A stretch of 64,000 nt of DNA from Aldrovandia affinis (GCA_029706075.1 JAINUG010000200.1:1190001-1254000); one strand, 5' to 3'; counted from the first letter of the stretch, positions 40,690-54,520 are shown. Made by a program: numbers and translations. Notes: generated by a model from the sequence alone, not told the origin.

Positions 40690-42550
40690 TACATTAATTG
40701 ACAAAATGTCAACCAGAGGAACCACCTTAGAAATATATTATTTTTACAAATGAGGGCATTATTCGCTTCACAAAGCGGATAAATATATTCAGTTTGCAGG
40801 TATCGTTTGATATTGTTGAAGCCCCATGTATGAAAATTGTATTTTTTGACTCACTTTTAGACAAATAAATAATGAAACATAGAGCGATAGGGCAGAATGG
40901 GGTCGTGGTCTAGCTCCACAAATAAAGACGAATGGCCTGTTGCCAGTTTGAATTGCTTTTTGTATTGCACACATGGAGCTCTGTTAAAAGCCAGCCAGAT
41001 TTGTATCTGGGTGATTGTATGCATATGTGTGTACCGAGATACTGTATAATAGGTGCATTTATTCATAGCGAAAAGAAGTAACGGTTCTCTTAATTGCACT
41101 AAATAGGTTTTAGTTATGGCTGTTCGGGCACACGGATGCTGTTAATCCCTGTTCTGTGGCAGTCAGACTTGTGTTTTTTCCCCTGAGGATTGTCTAAGAT
41201 ATGCTTACTGACCTTTAAAGTGGAAAAGCCAGATTAATTGTTCCATACAGTCAAAGGAGATCCCTCTACCCCATTACCCCGGAACTGTGATTAGTCTGCA
41301 AAAGTGTTAATATTATAAATCTCCTCGAGATGCGACTGTTTCCCTTCTTTGTGCCAGATAAGTGGGCATTTCACAACAGGAATACGTGTTAAAACTGAAC
41401 CGCCCCGTGTCATTTTTCTCAATTACTGCGACATATGAAATTCCTGTATGGAATTCATAACAGCGCTGGAGAATATTTTGTTTGTGGCCAAGGGGTCTTG
41501 CATCGCGCATGAGAAAAAATGTAATGTACTAGTGTAGTCCGAGGTCTCTTCATTCAATCCGGTGTTTATGCTCATAGGGAGACTATATGGATTTACTTAT
41601 TTTCCCTATCGAGTGGCCATAGATCATGTAAAAGTATCCAGACAAAGCAAATTGCGGTAACTTAATTTTCAATAATTCATACCCTTTAAAACCTGCGGTT
41701 GCACCAAAGAGCATTCCTGTCTGTTGTTATTGATGGGGGTTGGAAGTTTGAGACGCCGTGCGCTTTAGGTTTTGTTATTGACTACATGATTGATTTAAAC
41801 CCTCATAATTAGCTGGCCTAATTTAATTAAAGTGCAATTTAACGATAGAGCAGCCCTACAAAACGGCACTCTGTCATTGATAGATATCCCTGGCCTGATA
41901 TGAAATTGCGGCTGGCAGATGATGTATACGACACAAATGTAATCCGCCGTGGACCTGACCGGGCCGAGGCCACGAAAGGCAGCCAGCGGCGCTCATTCCC
42001 AAGACCTGCGCGAAATGCGTCGTGCTCGCATCCCTGATTTAATTTACCTAATAGCATTAAGAACCTGTTTGGCTTTAATTCGCTTAAAGTAATCCACGTC
42101 ATACCAAAACTTTTACACGCTGAAAAAAATAAATAAATAAGGGGTTGATGATGAAAGAAAGGGAAACATGTACACGGCACATGTTGAGCAATCCTAGAGC
42201 CCACAGCAGTCTAGGAAAGAAAGGACGAGTCTCAAATTCTCCGGCATTTTTTGATGTTTTGCTACATTTTCCTTTGACTTTTTTTTCTTTTTTTCTTTTA
42301 ATGCAATTCTCCTCACTTAAGTGTCCACTTAAGTAATACTTTTTTGATATGCAAAATACCACCTTAATAAAATTACTGCATTATGGGAGGGCATGGAGGC
42401 AACCCTCATGTGGCTCTCTTGGCTAGCAAGTCTTTTGATTGGCTTATCCTTTGCCCTGGGGCAAGGAATATACGCTGTCCACTGTTTGGAGGTGAGCTGG
42501 AAACATTCAGAGACTAGACTGGACCTAGCTGAGACCTGAGAACAATGTGC

Positions 42551-42675
42551 TTTGGAATGGTAAGACCTGCTATTGAAATGGTATGATCTGCTTTTCTAAT
42601 GGTGCGATCCGTTTTGGAATGGTATGATCTGCTTTTGGAATGGTATGATCCACTATTGGAGTGGTATGGTCTGTT
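42551..42675. repeat. Minisatellite, about six 21-bp units
   Basis: Units of the form TTGGAATGGTATGATCTGCT, about 21 bp long, are repeated about six times with substitutions. An A-run follows at about 42694-42710. Confidence 0.9.
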
Positions 42676-43560
42676 CTCTTTTTCTGTGGTAGGAAAAAAA
42701 AAAAAAAAAAGTGCCTAATTATTTAGTGGGAATGTGAATAGAGGCTTGTGAACATTGTATTGACATGAAGCCTGTGGGTTGCAGTTGAACAGGAGAGAGA
42801 TGGAGGAGTTTGTCTGGAGCATTTTAATATTTTTAGTAATTTGTCTGGAGTCTTTAATATCTAGCTCACACCCTGACAACTAGAAACTAATAATTAAGTG
42901 GCATGATTTTTAACATGATGAGGTAGCTGCATGCTGTTCAAGGTTATCAGTCTTCATTCTATAGCTTCATATCTTATGTTGGCACTGCTGTTGTCCTTTG
43001 AGAAAACCATGTATAATACTAAAGAACTGTTCAACGTTTTGCAATTAATCTCTCGAAACCAGGCAAGGCAAAGCGCTGTGATTTTTCTGCATTTGTCATT
43101 TCAACAAGAGGTTGGAGTTCAGGACTCAATTGCTGTGTAAAGATTACCCGTTCCTTTCTCACGAGTGCCGAGTGCTTCGTCAGTGAAGCAAAGAATGTGG
43201 AAAGATGAGATTTTGTTTCAACAGTGGATTTTAAGGTTGACTACCATAACACACTGCCATTGTAAATATCAACGTGTTTCTGTGCAAAGAAAGTCTGTTG
43301 ATTCATGAAATCTTGGCATGCCGGCAATCGCACGAAAAACCAACAGGAAAAGGCCAGTCGTTTGCTTTGTGTAGCACCGACGAAACGGTACGCAAGAAAA
43401 TAAATTGCATCAAGAGGACCTACTCAGTGTCCCCCTAATGGAATTAACTTGGTTTCTAAACTTAGTAACCTTCCTTTAACGAGCATAAATGTAGATAACT
43501 GTCTGGAAAGGTTTCCCACTTTGAGGCATAGGCTGCTGTAATGGGGGCCCATTATGGCTC

Positions 43561-43574
43561 TGGGGGGGGGGGGG
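43561..43574. repeat. Poly-G run
   Basis: Fourteen-base G tract (interrupted only by flanking T/C) in intron. Confidence 0.8.
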
Positions 43575-43980
43575 CTCAAAAGCCCGCTCTAAGAGGGAAG
43601 GGTTCAGCGCTGGACGTTGCTCGTCAGCTCCAGCTCAATCACTCAATTCATTAACAGGCCAAAATGGTCTAATTACACTGTTTTGCTGGAAGGGATAGTT
43701 GAAATATAATGTGTCTTTGTGTAGTCCAGATTCACCAACCACTCTTGTGTTTGACCTGAGTAAAGCAGGGACAATGGGGATTGTGTATCAGCCTTAGGCT
43801 TTGGTCATTCCATTCCACATGTAGAAGTGGCAATATTAAAATAATCTAACAATGCCATTTATAATACCTCATTGGATGTTGGGCACCCCATTAAAGTGTC
43901 TTGGGAAAGTATAGAGAAGAGTAACTAGACTAGTTGCAGGACTGGCTTATGAAGATAAGTATAAGATATATATATATATA

Positions 43981-44377
43981 TTTTTTAATTTATTATTTGT
44001 TTCAGATTTTTTTCACAATTTTTCTCCCAATTTAGTGGCCAATTATAGGCTCTATGTATTTTGATTTGCCCTCCCCACAAGAGTTCACCACTCGTCTCTA
44101 CGAGGCAAGCTAATTCTCTGAGGGCAGCAAATTCCGCCGAGATGGAATTTGTCCACCCACGTTCTTGAGATACCCTTATGTGCTTCACAGCGAACTTGAG
44201 TCGGCTCACCCTACCCCTGGGGCAGACAGCCAAACGCCGCCCCCGATCGGAGCTATCGGCCAGGGCTGGTTTGGCATAGACTGGTTTCGAACCGCGTCCG
44301 TGATAGGCAGCGCACACACGTATCGGACCAGCCAAGATGCGGGTGCGTTAGACCGCTACGCTATCCGCCACCCCGAA
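43981..44377 (-). mobile_element. tRNA-derived SINE family 2, antisense, near full-length
   Basis: Reverse complement of the 17.1-kb element. Read on the minus strand it starts GGGGTGGCGGATAGCGTAGC with A box TAGCGTAGCGGTCTA. The B box is GGTTCGAAACC and the tail is GGCCACTAAATTGGGAGAAA then an A/T-rich run. Because the A and B boxes are well kept, this copy shows best that the family is tRNA-derived. Confidence 0.85.
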
Positions 44378-45938
44378 GATAACTTTTAGTAAAAGGAGGT
44401 TGATCACTGAATTATTCAAAGCTTTAAAAGAGTTTAATAACGTTCACTGCCAATGTTGTTTCATGGCGAGTTCTGTTCGCAGAGTCAGCAGGTGTAAATT
44501 AATTCAATTAAAAAAGGTAAACTGACACTTGAAAGTATTTCATCTCAGTGGGAGATCCAAAAGTGTGGAATTTGATGGTTACAGTCAGGGGCTGGCATAC
44601 TTTGAGGATACGTGAGTGAGTGCATCACTCCAGATTCACTGCTTTTATGGGCAAACGATGAGCTCAGATGGGCTGAATGTGACTGTGGCTCGTGTGCTCT
44701 AATATTCTCCCTAGAGGAGCAGGAATAGCTCTGACCCCAATTCTTGAGATACTAAGTGGCTCAACACTGTCGCATTGTGAGGTCCAGGGCTGGAGGCTGA
44801 GAAGCCGTCTATGACGTGCCTGAACCAAAAGGAAAGACGTTTTCCTCCGCCGTTGAGAAACCGCGCCCGCGGGATGATTCCGCTGTTGGGATGATGACGG
44901 CCGTGTCTGTTTACGGTCCATTGTCGGGCCCTGCCCCCAGCCTCCACGCCTTCTCGCACGCGTCACTGAAAGGGGGCCGTTGATTGAGTATCCACAAGTC
45001 TGTGCCATTCCCCACAATCCCCCCGCCAGGGTTGAAGAGGGATATTACCGGCTGCTTGTGTGGGTGCCACCGCAGGTGTTGTCTCTTGCTCTCTGTGGCA
45101 CTCTATCGCAGGTATTTGTTGTGCCCATAAATCGGTTACTAGATTTGCTCGCCTGCACTGTGTGGCAGGGTGACCCCTGAATTGAGATCAGACCGGCGAG
45201 CAGACCTGTGGTCACCAGTGCGATGTGGCAATCAGTCCTGGAGCTCGAAGGAAGGAAACGGCCTCTCAGGTCTGTGCGCCTGCTTGTGCTGTAACTTTAG
45301 GGAGTATGTGTTTCTGTTTTTCATATAATAGTTCCTTTGTGGATCTACTAGATTTATGTTGAGAAGCAGTACTGGAAAATAAGAAGCAGAGCATTTGCAA
45401 ACCTTATCAAATGTGCCACAGGTGCTTGGAGAACAATTAAGTACAATTAAACATTGGTACAATGCCGAAGCAGTACCCGGCGCATCTTACATGTGTTTGT
45501 AGCCAGAGCTATAAAGCCAGAGTGTTTCCAACACCAGTGTTTTCCGTTTTTTTAACCAGTATTCCACACTGTCACCAATGTTCGCTTTAACCAATTAGCA
45601 GGAATTGTATAAAAAAGAAAGAAAAAAAAACCCTAAACAAAATACGAGTGGAATTAACACTCACGTGCAAAGACAAGCTTACTTAACAGACTGTGTAGAA
45701 TGCATGTATTCATCTCCATATTAGTACTGGTGTAAAAGTGGCTGCCCCTGTGCTGCTTGAGTTAGCAAGTGGAGCAGTGGAGCTGTGAGTGGAGCAGACT
45801 TCCCCGGAGTGAAGTGACCTTTATTCCTTTAAAGCAGTGCCCTTCTGTGAGCACTGTGAGCGTTGAGCTGAATGGAACGGGCCGTCTCTGGAGAGTGACG
45901 CTTAGCTGTCATCTCCCGCGGCAACCCCACAGCTCCGC

Positions 45939-45955
45939 CGCCCCCCCCCCCCCGC
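45939..45955. repeat. Poly-C run
   Basis: About 15 consecutive C within GC-rich intron. Confidence 0.85.
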
Positions 45956-46099
45956 CTCTACTACGGCAACCCTGTCTGTCCGCAGGGCGGAGTTTGACAG
46001 AGGGTGGCAGGATTCACCTCCGCCCTATAGTCTGCGGGCATGCACAAACGCCGGCTCTTCGCAGGCCCCTGGTTTAAGGGTTTAACACCCACCACAGTT

Positions 46100-46640
46100 A
46101 TTACATGACTGATGGGCTGGCTTGTAGCCCCTGGCAACCTGTCATGACTACCGCGGTCCCTGGCCCCAGTGTCGTGCCGGGGTGGAGCTCTCCCGATGGC
46201 ATGGAGAGACCTTCTCTCGGGCCCTCGCAGGGGGAAGGGGTACGGCGGGCGTCGGTACGGACGGGGGCCACACCTCGCCTTGCTCCCGGGGATCACTGAG
46301 GAAGGTACCCGTCGCCCAAGAAAACTGCATAGGGGAAACACAGCTGGGGGTAAAGAGGAGGAGACTCGCCACAGAGGAGCGGGGCACTTTATCACGAACC
46401 GCATAGAGTTGACGGGGTTTTTTTTGCAGAGGGATGAACGATACAGTCGGAGTGGCACCTGGCGTGAGGTTGCCATAGCTTCCGGCGACAGGGCAAGGTG
46501 GCGCTCTGCAAAATAGGTCTGTGCGCCGGCCCCTCGGCCCAGCGCGAGAGACTGACCAGGGGAAGAGAAGCCGGAGCGGCTGACAGACAGCATTGTGTCA
46601 CCGGGCCGGCACCGGCGTGAAGCAGCTCACGGAAAACCAC
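46100..46640. promoter_or_regulatory. GC/CpG-rich intronic patch
   Basis: CpG-dense sequence with overlapping open frames up to 210 codons on the minus strand. No protein family motif or splice-site pattern was found. A possible CpG island; function unknown. Confidence 0.25.
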
Positions 46641-47198
46641 CCTCGGCTCTCCGTGCCGAAGTGCGCTAGTCTGAGCGGTGTCTCTGGGAGTCTCTCCGGT
46701 GCACAGCTTTTGGCGTAATTCAGTAGCGTGCTCTGTAAAGCACGGTGAATACACGTCAGATACCATTGTCACTCCGCTGCAGAAATCGACATCGCTGTCG
46801 CTGAGAGCAACCGTTATTGAAGTTAATTACTTGTCAGTGTCACTAATGATTAATATAAGTCAAAGTGGCCTGTGCGTGTTACCATTATCTTAGAAAACAA
46901 GGAACAGCTTATAGCATTTATTATGATTTGACTTATGATATAGTCTTACATTTTCCCTTTGACTTGGTTTTAAGCCACTTCCTCTCTTGGATGTCCATTC
47001 TCTGCTGTTATTTAATAAACTCCTACTCCCATATTCACACTATAAGCAGGAGAAGGAACTTCCCATTCCCCTTGGTTTTGAAAGCACACAAAGGTGTTGA
47101 GACATATACCTCCTGAGACCCCCCATTGAGAGCCAATTAACACTGTATCCACATAGCCTGTTTGGAAACAAGGGTGATATACTAGTTTTCATAGGCAT

Positions 47199-47228
47199 GG
47201 GTGTCTGTGTGTGTGTCTGTGTCTGTGT

Positions 47229-47301
<73 letters not shown>

Positions 47302-47352
47302 TGTGTGCATGTGTGTGCGCATGTGTGTGTGTGTCTGTGTGTGTCTGTGTCT

Positions 47353-47395
<43 letters not shown>

Positions 47396-47535
47396 TGTTT
47401 GTGTGTGCATGTGTGTGCGCGTGTGTGTGTGCGTGCGTGCGTGCGTGCGTGTGTGTGTCTGTGTGTGTGTCTGTGTGTGTGCGTGTGTGTGTGTCTATGT
47501 GTGTGTGCGTCTGTGTTTTGAGTGTGTGTGTGCGC
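47199..47535. repeat. Long GT-rich microsatellite, compound
   Basis: About 335 bp of GT runs is broken by GTCTGTGT, GTGCATGTGTGTGCGC and GTGCGTGCGTGC variants. The block TTTGTGTGTGCATGTGTGTG appears twice about 110 bp apart. Confidence 0.97.
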
Positions 47536-48397
47536 TGCAGGTACCCTTATGAAAATTTCATGACCCTGTTTTTATTGCTCAACTTTGTGCTGTGTCTTCT
47601 GGCATCACCTTACACGTCAAAGAAGGTTCACAGTTTGAAAGGGCTGAGCGCATTTCCATGAAAAACGGGAGAGCGGTTATTTAGATGTGCTTGACATTTC
47701 AGGAAAATAGGAATCCGAAGGTTGAGGCAGGCAGCGTTTTAATAACAGCCAGTAACAACCCCCACCCCCTCCTCCAGAAGAGGCGATCACCTGGTGTCTA
47801 GACACTAACTCTGTGTCTTAATGGCGGTCCCTCGCTGAGGGACGGGCCACAGTAACACATTAACATTTACCTGTCGCTGGCGAAATACACTTCACCCGTG
47901 TCATGTCCACATGATTTGTATTTTAAGCAGAAGGACATTTCTCTCGGCGTAAACTGTCTGCTTTAATATTTCTCGCCGCGGCGGGGGGCGTTGTCTCCTC
48001 GACGCCTCGTGGGCGCTCTTGAGCGCGAGCGCCTTGGCGGCCGTGGCGCTGCAGTACTGTACACGGCGCAGTTATAGCTCCGGCGGACGGGGGGTCGGGC
48101 CAGAAAGAGAGAGAGAGCGATGGGGCTTTCAGGCATCTGCTCGGAGCGCATTAGTAAACAGAGTCGCAGAGGGGTAATGGGTAATGGAGAGTGAAAGCCA
48201 GAAAGAGTAGGAGGCCAAATGAATGCAGTGATAGAAACAAATGAGCCTCGATGAACTGCTCACTTTACAGAATTACAGTGAGGGAGACCCGGGCTGTTGG
48301 ACAGAGCCTGACCCGGGCGGATTGATCGGCGCGGGTGATCAATCACAGCCGTCTCTCTCCCCCCGGGCGAGACCCAGGCTGCCCCGGCGGTACGGCG

Positions 48398-48597
48398 GAT
48401 GCAGCGCGATGCCGTGGTTACGGCACTAGGTCCGCGAATCAGCAGGTTGCAGGTTCAGACCCCAGATGGGAGCACTGCTGTTGTATCGATCACTTTGGTT
48501 AAATATCCAGCTGTATAAATGGATAGCGTGCAAAGAAAATAGCACGTTGTGTAAGACACTCTGGGTGAGAGTATCTACTAAATATATCAAATGTAAT
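48398..48597 (+). mobile_element. tRNA-derived SINE family 1, degenerate copy
   Basis: GTTGCAGGTTCAGACCCCAG and GAGCACTGCTGTTGTA, then AAATATCCAGCTGTATAAAT, match the other family-1 copies. The tail stem-loop is decayed (AAGACACTCTGGGTGAGAGT). It lies about 190 bp before the exon at 48788. Confidence 0.8.
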
Positions 48598-48787
48598 AAT
48601 AATAATAGTAACGACTGCAACGACAGATTATAATAATTATAATCATATTTTTTATAATCTGGTTGTGATTTTGAAATGCTGGCCCGTGATAGGACGGAGG
48701 GAGTGGCAGGCGGGCCGTGGGGGCGGGCCCCAGCAGGAGGAGTGCGATGGGCTGATGATGTATCCTGTGTGTCCTTGTGTCTTCCAG

Positions 48788-48882
48788 GAGGACGAGGAAG
48801 GAAGGGAGGAGGAGAATGGCAGGATCGAGCCGGTGGGGCGCGCCGACTCGTGCTTGGAGCACAACTCCGTCCTGTCTCTGGA
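48788..48882 (+). CDS. pard3: pard3 exon: acidic segment before PDZ1
   Basis: 95 bp, acceptor GTGTCTTCCAG, donor GGA/GTAAGT. Phase 0 at the start; it leaves two bases (GA) that pair with T of the next exon to make Asp. The peptide EDEEGREEENGRIEPVGRAD then SCLEHNSVLSL matches human [31 protein letters not shown] in order and spacing. The acidic run is somewhat longer in Glu than in human. It is the flexible linker leading directly into PDZ1. Confidence 0.94.
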
Positions 48883-49452
48883 GTAAGTCCCCCAAACCAC
48901 CCTGTTATCAGACACGCCCTTTTACACTCGCGGTCAGGACAAGGCGGGGCCCCTGTAACTACACCTACAGCCCAGGTGTTGGCCTGGCGAGTGACAGAGG
49001 ATCACACTTATACAGACATACAGATATATACAGATTATCATGACTCCCCTTCGTATTTCTCTACAAACGGAACCTAATTGGGCACTAAATCAATTCCGTC
49101 CTAAATCCGAAGCTTAACAAAAGTTGCACTCGGTAGCACTTGACCTAAGTTAATCTCGACTGGTAAATGATGGAAAACTGGTCTGGCTTGCGATCGAGAC
49201 TACGGTGAGGTTTGGAGAAAATCCTTCTGAAGCCACCCGGCCGCATCGTAATCATTTCCTCCTGTGAAACATTCATTCTCACCGCATCCATTGTCGCCAC
49301 TGTCACCATCACTTTGAGAAGGTCCATTCTCACGGTGCGCTTAACCTTCTCTTGTGTTTTGTTTGTTTGACCCTTCTCCCTCATGCCTTCAGCCTCATTT
49401 GCAGGTACAGTGTGTTCACTTTGGTTGTTTTAAAGCCAGGGCTAATCTACTG

Positions 49453-49636
49453 CATTACATTTACATTTTACATTTGACATTTTAAGCATTTAGCAGACGC
49501 TCTTACCTAGAGCGACTTACAAGATGTGCATTAATACATGGTAGAAACAATGTATTAATGCACAAGAGATCTGTGCAGTAATACAGCGATAGACATCATT
49601 CTAGGCAGCTGCATACCATACCTGTAACACTGGTAA
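49453..49636 (-). mobile_element. L2-clade LINE 3' end, 5'-truncated, copy 2
   Basis: Matches the 26.94-kb copy over nearly its whole length, including the antisense tail (TTACATTTTACATTTGACAT, GCATTTAGCAGACGCTCTTA) and the ACAAGATGTGCATTAATACA block. One arm of the stem-loop has a substitution (TTACCTAGAGCG). No coding sequence remains. Confidence 0.7.
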
Positions 49637-49670
49637 AACAGACAATTTATATGGAATACATGGTTTTAAT

Positions 49671-49815
49671 TTTTTTGTATCTGGACACATAGGTTACTTT
49701 TTTTAAAATTTGGATAAATAGTCTACATTTTTGTATTTTGTTAAATAGTATACATTTTTGTATTTGGATACATAGCCTAAATTTTTGTTTTTCGATACAT
49801 AATCTAAATTTTTTC
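49671..49815. repeat. AT-rich minisatellite, about five 27-29-bp units
   Basis: Units like ATTTTTGTATTTGGATACAT then AGCCTAA recur, with ATTTTTGT markers spaced 27 bp in the last three units. They directly follow the LINE tail copy. Confidence 0.85.
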
Positions 49816-49867
49816 CATCAACACATTTGTTGCTCTTCATGTATTAAAAAAGGTCTGAGTGGATTAG

Positions 49868-50080
<213 letters not shown>

Positions 50081-51787
50081 TAAAGCTCCCTGCCGCCTCC
50101 GGCCCGTTAGCGCGTGCGTAGCCATGTCTCCGACCATGTCTTCTGCATTCCCCTCCGCCCGCCTCTCCCGCGCCGGCTTTGGCACAATCAGTCACCGCCA
50201 GCTCCAGGTGTTTCTGCTTCCCCTCGTTTTACGTGAGCCTGACTCTTCTGCCTTTCTTCTGCGCCCTCCTCAATAAAACGCACCGCTCCGGGGGACCGGC
50301 CCCGACACCGGCCCGCGTTTTACGGCCGCGAGGACCCGCGGAAAGGAAATAAAAATGAAATTCGCTCCTGTGCCGGGGGCAGCCGAGGTTCCTCACGCCG
50401 CAGCGCGGGTCACTTCCCTCGCACGGCTTTATTGAGGTCAGACGCGACGCGTTTCACCACCGCGGCGTCTTTAACACTCACGGGCCTGTCGAAGGTGACA
50501 CGGGGAAGTGAAGGTGACGGGGTAATTGGGGAACTGGCGTAACAACTCGACCTCAGGCACAACGCCCCCTTCTCCCACCCCCCCCCACCACACGCCTTAT
50601 AAGCAGTGAAGAGGATGAGGGCCCCTTGCTGCATATATCAAGAGTTTACAGTTATTAAAAAGGTTGGAACTGGCAAGCGTAATCATACTAAAAGCTAATT
50701 TATAACACTGGGTCATTTGCCGATGGGATTACATATTCCAAGGTCAGGGAATATGCAGTACAAGGGGGGAAATAAAGCAGACAAGAAAACGAGGCGTTTG
50801 AAGGAAAAAAGAAAATATATGGATGAAAATGGACTGTGTCATTGAAAATTGCATGACATTGCTTTCAGCCAATTTTTCATTTAATTTAATGCCCTTTAGA
50901 TTATTGTGATCTGTACTCATGACATGTTTTGGGACTTGCGAGCCAAATGCTGTAGGCTTTTCTCACAGTGCACAGAATGCACAAAACCGCTTTGAGTCAA
51001 AGCAAGTGAGTGAAACATTAAAAAGGTACGTTAGTTGGGGTATGTGTATTGGTAACCATTCAACACATGCACACCTCTGAATATACTTTTCAAAAGGCTA
51101 CTTCTGCCTCTGTGGATTGTGGGTAATATATTATTTAGTGTACCGCTGGAAGAATGCACGTTCCCAGGCGCCTCGGCCCCCAGTGTGTCTGTCTCCTGGG
51201 GACCGGATGGTGAGAATCCTCTTCTCCCTCCTCTGCTCCTCTGGACTCTATCTGTCTGAAGCAGGAGCCGTGCATGGTGGCTGCGACAAGTTACATTTAA
51301 CCACGAAGCTGAGCATCGCAAAGCGCGTGATCCTCACGGATCTGAGACGAGGGCGCTGTGTGACACAGAGGTAGGCGTGGCCAGGTGTGCTGGATCTCCA
51401 TGGAGACGGAGCACAGGGCCAGGCTGACGCAGGTCAGGGCAGGGGTCACCTTGAGCCCGAGCTCTTTTCTGACCAGTGGCACACAGTCACGGCCTGGGGT
51501 GACAAGCGCGGCTCATTAAGACCCATCTGCTGAAAGTAAACTTTTCTGTTTTTCTGCTTTCTGAAAATGAGTTTAATGATAATCACAGAGTCAGCCTCTC
51601 AACAGTTTATCCCCACACATAGAAACCAAGCACAATTATGGTAATAACTTCATCAGCACTTTCTCCAAGACGGCGGGCATTAGGAAGGATCCTGGAGCCA
51701 TCTCTCATTAGGGGCTTGATGAGGGGCGCAGGGTCAAACCTGTGTGATGAGGTGCTTCTGGAGCCCGCTACTCCATCTGTGTCACCT

Positions 51788-52171
51788 GAGGGAGGGAGAG
51801 AGAGGGAGGGGGGAGGGAGAGAGGGAGGGAGGGAGGGAGTGAGGGGAGAAGGGAGAGAGGGGGAGGGAGGGAGAGGGAGGGAGGGAGGGAGGGAGGAGAG
51901 GGAGGAGAGAGAGGGAGGGAGGGAGGGGGAGAGAGGAGAGGGAGAGAGGGGAGGGAGGGAGGGAGGAGAGGGAGGAGGGGAGGGAGGGAGGAGAGGGAGG
52001 GAGGAGGAGGGAGGGAGGGAGAGAGAGGGAGGGGGGAGGGAGAGAGAGAGGGAGGGAGGGAGGAGAGGGAGGGAGAGGGAGGGAGGGGGAGGGAGGGAGG
52101 GAGAGGGAGGGAGAGGGGGGGAGAGAGAGAGAGAGGGAGGAAGGAGAGAGAGAGAGAGAGGGAGGAGAGAG
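51788..52171. repeat. 384-bp polypurine tract, (GGGA)n/(GA)n
   Basis: Purines only on the plus strand apart from one T at 51840. GGGA-type units dominate, with many G-triplets, and pass into GA dinucleotides at the end. Such a tract can form triplex (H-DNA) or G-quadruplex structures. Long Gly/Arg/Glu and Leu/Pro/Ser frames across it are artefacts. Confidence 0.97.
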
Positions 52172-52415
52172 CGCTAAACACTCACGGAAACATTTCAATA
52201 ATGAGATTTTATCCTGTGACTGGTGTGGACGGTAAACAAGCTGCCGACATAATTGTGGCGCATAACTGGATCCTGATTACATTATTATTCAATTAAAGTC
52301 AATAGATGGGAACAGGTGGTCTCTCTCGCGTTGTGTCTACTTAGCTATTAGTCACACCGGCAAAGCTGCTGGCGCCCATTCAGTGGGTCACGTGCACGTC
52401 CACCTGCGCATTCCA

Positions 52416-52626
52416 TTCCATTTTACATTTTAGGCATTTAGCAGACGCTTACACAGTTTACACGCTTTACATACAATCCATTTATACAGCTGGATATTTT
52501 TCCTGAAGCAATTCAGGTTAAGCACCTGGCTTAAGGTTACAACGGCAGTGCCCCCACCTGGGAATTGAACCGGCAACCTCTGAGTTACAAGCCCAGTTCC
52601 CTGACCATTGCACTACACAGCCGCCC
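52416..52626 (-). mobile_element. tRNA-derived SINE family 1, antisense
   Basis: Reverse complement of the 6.37-kb element. On the minus strand it begins GGGGCGGCTGTGTAGTGCAA (A box TGTAGTGCAATGG), has B box GGTTCAATTCC, and ends GCGTCTGCTAAATGCCTAAA. The first arm of the tail stem-loop is altered (GTGTAAGCGTCTGC), so the hairpin is incomplete. The head is the best preserved of the four copies. Confidence 0.88.
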
Positions 52627-54022
52627 CTACACTGTACACTTGCGTCGCAGCCCCCTGGGCAAATGGAATAAGCCAGTCCCAGGTAGGCAGCCACCTGAAC
52701 AAGTCATCCACTTAGTTTCCGCCAAACTCCCAAAAATGACAGCAAAATAAGTATCCTGATATTGAATCATGCTTGCAAGGCTTCGAGCAAAAGCTCCTGA
52801 TAATTTGACTGCAGGTCAGCAAGGTGTCATCTTCGCCATCAGAATTGTACAAGAGTGCTTTGGCTCTCTTAAACAATTGAGGTTTTTTTTGTGAAAAAGT
52901 TTTCGGCTCTTAAAAATAGTTTGAACTTTTTCCAGTTTGGAGAAGTTTTTTTTCCTCATCCCCCTCCCTTCGTGTACACCCCGTCCACATTTTTAAAGAT
53001 GAAGGGCAATTTCCCAGGATTCGTCGGCCTGGTTGTAATAGCACGGTGTTCGCACACTCATGGAGCTCCCAGGGTCCATACAAAGGGATCCTGTATGTCT
53101 TCGTTCAAGCTTTGTAGCGTGTGTGAGGATTGAGACCACAAGCTAAAACAAGCACACCCCATTTGGCTGAAACACTGGCCAGATTTGCATGTTTACTTTT
53201 TCTGTGCCCCAAATAATTGCTGTCTGTTGTTGTACGTGCACCAGAAGAATCTTTGGAGTGCATATAATGTGGGCTATGTTTTTCTTTTTTCTTTTCGTTT
53301 TTTCCACAGCATTCACTGTAGCAACTTTTTACCTTTCCCCAAGAGTGAGAAATCATTTAATGATGACTGTATCCCTCTTAATTTTTTTCATGGTAGCTCA
53401 GCGAAAATCTCCTATCAGATGTGGCAGGGGGGAATCGAGGTATCACGAGTTTGCCAGGTGCCGAAAACCACAAACATAGTTTTATTTCGATTTTTTTGCT
53501 TTCCCTGCCCATCATATGTCCTTGCGTGTCTTTCCCGATCAGAGCCGGACGTTAAACCTCAAGGAGATTTTTGATTTATTTGTTTTGGTTGTTTGACTGC
53601 AAACGTCTTGAGTTTGGAAGGGATGCTGAGACGGCACACTCAGCAGCCCCACCGTTATTTATAGCACTGCTGCCTGCTCACATTTTAAGCTTGTCACAAG
53701 GCGGTGGCGGAATGTGCCGGAGTTTTCCGCCGCTTTAGGATGATCACTTTGTGGGCCCCGGATTACCGCGCCGATGTCCTTCACAGCTGAAGGGTGTGAA
53801 ACCGGGAATTTGACAGAACAGCATCTCTGAGAAATCCTATATGTCAGAATGTGTCACGCTCGAAGTTGAAACTTCAGGTTTGGCTTCCTCCAACCACTCG
53901 CTTTACGTTATTGATTTAGAATTATGGAAATAGAGATGGAGTATAGCTACCGGCTCAGACAAATCCGGTGTAGAGCGTTTCTCTCAGCCAGGTAATCAAA
54001 CAAACAAATTCAATGCGCTTAG

Positions 54023-54520
<498 letters not shown>

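Noticed and set aside
45961-46593. 210-codon minus-strand open frame
   Set aside because: Also in CpG-rich intron with overlapping frames on both strands. No protein family features.
51638-52198. Gly/Arg/Glu-rich and Leu/Pro/Ser-rich long open frames
   Set aside because: Translation of the purine tract; no coding evidence.
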